Assembly (NCBI GenBank): GCA_036873755.1
Contig: JAVTVY010025338.1
Span: 49,498-113,497, forward strand
Length of the DNA stretch: 64,000 nt
Origin: Hanleya hanleyi
Taxonomy: Eukaryota > Mollusca > Polyplacophora > Lepidopleurida > Hanleyidae
Direction of reading: 5' to 3'
In this document: one piece after another, positions 60,180 to 64,000 of the stretch
Position numbering within the stretch: position 1 is the stretch's first letter
How the letters are laid out: every line of letters begins with the position of its first letter
Notes under the pieces: generated by a model
Database searches by the model: none
The model's input: only the letters and a program-made list of their open reading frames with translations
Told to the model about the DNA's origin: nothing
Program-made: the position numbers and the translations under genes

Positions 60180-63100
60180 CAATTTCTTGTTATCGCGATT
60201 TCTCAGGAACTACTGCATGGATCTTTCTCAAATTTGGTATACAGGTTCCCCTTGGGGTCTAGTTGTGCAAGAAACCTTTTTTGGTCCGATTCGAAAATCC
60301 AATATGGCCACCAGGCAGCCATCTTGGATTTCCCCATTAAACCTTGTTATCGCGATTTCTCGGAAACTACTGCATGGATCTTTCTCAAATTTGGTACACA
60401 GGTTCCCCTTGGGGTCTAGTTGTGCAGGAAACCTTTTTTGGTCCGATTCGAAAATCCAATATGGCCACCAGGCAGCCATCTTGGATTTCCCCATGAAACC
60501 TTGTTATCGCGATTTCTCAGGAACTACTGCATGGATCTTTCTTAAATTTGGTACACAGGTTCCCCTTGGGGTCTAGTTGTGTAAGAAACCTTTTTTGGTC
60601 CGATTCGAAAATCCAATATGGCCACCAGGCAGCCATCTTGGATTTCCCCATGAAACCTTGTTATCGCGATTTCTCAGGAACTGCTGCATGGATCTTTCTA
60701 AAATTTGGTACACAGGTTCCCCTTGGGGTCTAGTTGTGCAACAAACCTTTTTTGGTCCGATTCGAAAATCCAATATGGCCACCAGGCAGCCATCTTTGAT
60801 TTCCCCATGAAACCTTGTTATCGCGATTTCTCAGGAACTACTGCATGGATCTTTCTCAAATTTGGTACACAGGTTCCCCTTGGGGTCTAGTTGTGCAAGA
60901 ACCCTTTTTTGGTCTGATTCGAAAATCCAATATGGCCACCAGGCAGCCATCTTGGATTTCCCGATGAAACCTTGTTATCGTGATTTCTCAGGAACTACTG
61001 GATGGATCTTTCTCAAATTTGGTACACAGATTCCCCTTGGGGTCTAGTTGTGCAAGATACCTTTTCTGGTCCGAATCGAAAATCCAATATGGCCACCAGG
61101 CAGCCATCTTGGATTTCCCCCAATGAAACCTTGTTATCGCGATTTCTCAGGAACTTCTGCATGGATCTTTCTCAAATTTGGTACACAGGTTCCCCTTGGG
61201 GTCTAGTTGTGCAAGATACCTTTTTTGGTTCGATTCGAAAATCCAATATGGCCACCAGGCAGCCATCTTGGATTTCCCTTTGAAACCTTGTTATTGCAAT
61301 TTCTCAGGAACTACTGCATGGATCTTTCTCAAATTTGGTACACAGGTTCCCCTTGGGGTCTAGTTGTGCAAGATACCTTTTCTGGTCCGATTCGAAAATC
61401 CAATATGGCCACCAGGCAGCCATCTTTGATTTCCCCATGAAACCTTGTTATCGCGATTTCTCAGGAACTACTGCATGGATCTTTCTCAAATTTGGTACAC
61501 AGGTTCCCCTTGGGGTCTAGTTGTGCAAGATACCTTTTTTGGTCCGATTCGAAAATCCAATATGGCCACCAGGCAGCCATCTTGATTTCCCCATGAAACC
61601 TTGTTATCGCGATTTCTCAGGAACTACTGCATGGATCTTTCTCAAATTTGGTACACAGGTTCCCCTTGGGGTCTAGTTGTGCAAGATACCCTTTTTGGTC
61701 CGATCTGAAAATCCAATATGGCCACCAGCCAGCCATCTTGGATTTCTCTCTGAAACCTTGTTATCGTGATTTCTCAGGAACTACTGCATGGATCTTTCTC
61801 AAATTTGGTACACAGGTTCCCTTTCGGATCTAGTTGTGCAAGATACCCTTTCTGGTCCGATTCGAAAATCCAATATGGCCACCAGGCAGCCATCTTGGAT
61901 TTCCCCATGAAACATTGTTATCGCGATTTCTCAGGAACTACTGCATGGATCTTTCAAATTTGGTACACAGGTTCCCCTTGGGTCTAGTTGTGCAAGATAC
62001 CTTTTGGTCCAATTCAAAAATCCAATATGGCCACCAGGCAGCCATATTGGATTTCCCCATGAAATCTTGTTATCGCGATTTCTCCGGTACTACTGTATGG
62101 ATCTTTCTCAAATTTGGTACACAGGTTCCCCTTGGGGTCTAGTTGTGCAAGATACCTTTTTTGGTCCGATTCAAAAATCCAATATGGCCACCAGGCAGCC
62201 ATCTTGGATTTCCCCATGAAATCTTGTTATCGCGATTTCTCAGGAACTTCTGCATGGATCTTTCTCAAATTTGGTGTTTAGGTTCCCCTTGGGGTCTAGT
62301 TGTGCAAGATACCTTTTCTGGTCCGATTCGAAAATCCAATATGGCCACCAGGCAGCCATCTTGGATTTCCCCATGAAACTTTATCGTCATTTCTCAGGAA
62401 GTACTGTATGGATCTTTCTCAAATTTGGTACACGGGTTCCCCTTAGGGTCTGGTTGTGCAAGATACCTTTTTCGGTCCGATTCGAAAAACCAATATGGTC
62501 ACCAGGCAGCCATCTTGAATTTCCCCATGAAACCTTGTTATCACGATTTCTCAGGAACTACTGCATGGATCTTTCTCAAATTTGGTACACAGGTTCCCCT
62601 TGGGGTCTAGTTATGCAAGATACCTTTTCTGGTCCGATTCGAAAATCCAATATGGCCACCAGGCAGCCATCTTGGATTTTCCCATGAAACCTTTTTATCG
62701 CGATTTCTCAGGAACTAATGCATGGATCTTTCTCAAATTTGGTACACAGGTTCCCCTTGGGGTCTAGTTGTGCAAGATACCTTTTCTGGTCCGATTCGAA
62801 AATCCAATATGGCCACCAGGCAGCCATCTTGGACTTTCCCATGAAACCTTGTTATCGCGATTTCTCAGGAACTACTGCATGGATCTTTCTCAAATTGGTA
62901 CACAGGTTCCCCTTGGGGTCTAGTTGTGCAAGATACCTTTTCTGGTCCGATTCGAAAATCCAATATGGCCACCAGGCAGCCATCTTGGATTTCCCCATGA
63001 AACCTTGTTATCGCGATTTCTCAGGAACTACTGTATGGATCTTTCTCAAAGTTGGTACTTTGGTTGGTTGCAAAGATCTTTAGTTGGTTGCAAAGATCTT

Positions 63101-63310
63101 GCAAGTCTTTCAGTTTTGCAAGATACCCTTTTCGGTCCGAATCGAAAATTCAATATGGCCACAAAGGCGGCCATCTTGAATTTCCTCTTCAAACATTGTT
63201 ATCGTGAATTCTCAGGAAATATTTCATGGATCTTTCTGAAATTTGGTACACAGGTCCCACATGGGGCCTAGTAGTGCAAGATGCCTTTCTGGTCCGATTC
63301 GAAAATCCAA
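60180..63310 (+). repeat. 157-bp satellite, ~19 copies
   Basis: Landmarks GGTACACAGGTTCCCCTTGG, CAATATGGCCACCAGGCAGC and TTGTTATCGCGATTTCTCAG recur every 157 bp from about 60.18 to 63.05 kb, with a diverged last copy to about 63.3 kb. One copy carries an insertion-like tandem (GGTTGCAAAGATCTT twice, about 63060). 157 is not a multiple of three and many short frames stay open by chance. I do not call genes here. Confidence 0.97.
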
Positions 63311-64000
63311 GTTACATCACAAGAGTCGGTGGATCAAACGGTGGGGCATATTCTATATATTGACTATAGAGAATATCCATACCTTCACCTTCCATATCAA
63401 GGAGTTCAAATAATTCGGAATTAAAATGTATTTCTTCAAATTTTAAATCAGTTTTCTTTAGTCCATGCAGTAGCAAGTGAAAAAAGGCGAAGGATCCTCC
63501 GTACATGTACATTCACTTTCAGACTAACTTTGGTCATTTCCCTTGCATTATAACAACGGACATAAGTACAGTTTCTAGAAATCTTAAAACTCCTGAAACT
63601 TAGATTATATCTTGGTATTTTTCAGTGTCCCTTTTCCGATCTTTTTCGCTTAGATTCGAAATTCTGTAAACAAAATTATAAATCAATCGTTTGTTCTTAG
63701 TAACAATGGACAAAAAGATCCTCAAGTCATTAGCTTACAATTATCGGACAGTGGTGGGCGCCAAGATCCTTCAGGATCTCTCGTTGTAACTAGTTACATG
63801 AAAAATAATTGGAAAAGTTTGAGAACTTCTTCAATTTCTGGGCACATGCAATATCTCACTTTCCACCCCGCCATGTGGGAGGGGAATATGAAAATGCTGT
63901 TCGTTCGTCAGTGTGAATGTGTGTTCATCCCAAATGTTGTGAACGCAATATTTCAATAACAGAGAGGGCTAAATCTTTGTTACAATGCTCCCTAAAAAGG

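Noticed and set aside
60079..63271. Numerous 60-165-codon frames in the 157-bp satellite
   Set aside because: They repeat the same satellite translation in shifting frames, with no start or domain logic.

Overview
The window looks like nuclear DNA of an animal, most likely a mollusc and perhaps a gastropod. It is AT-rich and gene-poor. The one host gene is split by GT-AG introns of more than 6 kb. Much of the rest is minisatellites, foldback transposons and LINE sequence. Several tracts (about 17.72, 24.10, 49.30 and 57.62 kb) resemble a dispersed repeat that I associate from memory with gastropods: it starts with a GTGAGTGAGTGA run and ends with a TTAGTCGCC..CTTACGACAAGC block. No database was searched, so the taxonomic placement is an inference.

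Host gene. A complete Tribbles pseudokinase gene lies on the minus strand with three coding exons: 37861-37601, 30635-30343 and 23900-23426. The splice sites are canonical, the phases match (0, then 2), and the exons sum to 1029 nt, or 342 residues. The protein keeps the LRDLKLRKF catalytic-loop signature, a degenerate GLE in place of DFG, the substrate-like C lobe, and a C-terminal DQTVPD COP1-binding motif. It should act as a scaffold linking the COP1 ubiquitin ligase and MEK-type kinases to substrates, not as an active kinase.

Layout. 1-9.4 kb: no gene seen; holds a TTAA-flanked piggyBac-like MITE (5.43-5.90 kb), duplicated blocks, a 49-bp minisatellite (7.51-7.92 kb) and a tandem repeat built on AGGTCAAGGTCA (8.7-9.1 kb). 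9.6-12 kb: a large inverted repeat related to the 5.4-kb MITE. 13.4-14.93 kb: a TIR element with a 4-bp ACTA duplication and about nine internal copies of one 14-mer. 15.33-15.56 kb: a foldback element. 18.55-19.6 kb: a CCTAGG-rich minisatellite. 22.7-38.2 kb: the Tribbles locus; its introns hold further MITEs, hairpins and repeats and are strongly enriched in the palindrome TACATGTA. 39.73-43.5 kb: a nearly full-length LINE with endonuclease and reverse transcriptase, broken by one missing base. 45.87-45.95 kb: an 84-bp perfect-ended foldback element with a 9-bp target duplication. 47.24-48.26 kb: a cluster of GGGGCAAAACGGAAC motifs, followed by a 114-bp hairpin. 49.3-55.4 kb: a run of unrelated satellites (28/56-bp, 34-bp and 21-bp). 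56.94-57.18 kb: a TA-flanked MITE. 58.2-58.4 kb: a reverse-transcriptase relic. 60.1-63.3 kb: about 19 copies of a 157-bp satellite introduced by a perfect hairpin.

Overarching pattern. Several unrelated non-autonomous elements share one architecture: terminal inverted repeats with a clean target duplication, and an interior packed with one short element-specific motif in both orientations. This is the most unusual signal in the window.
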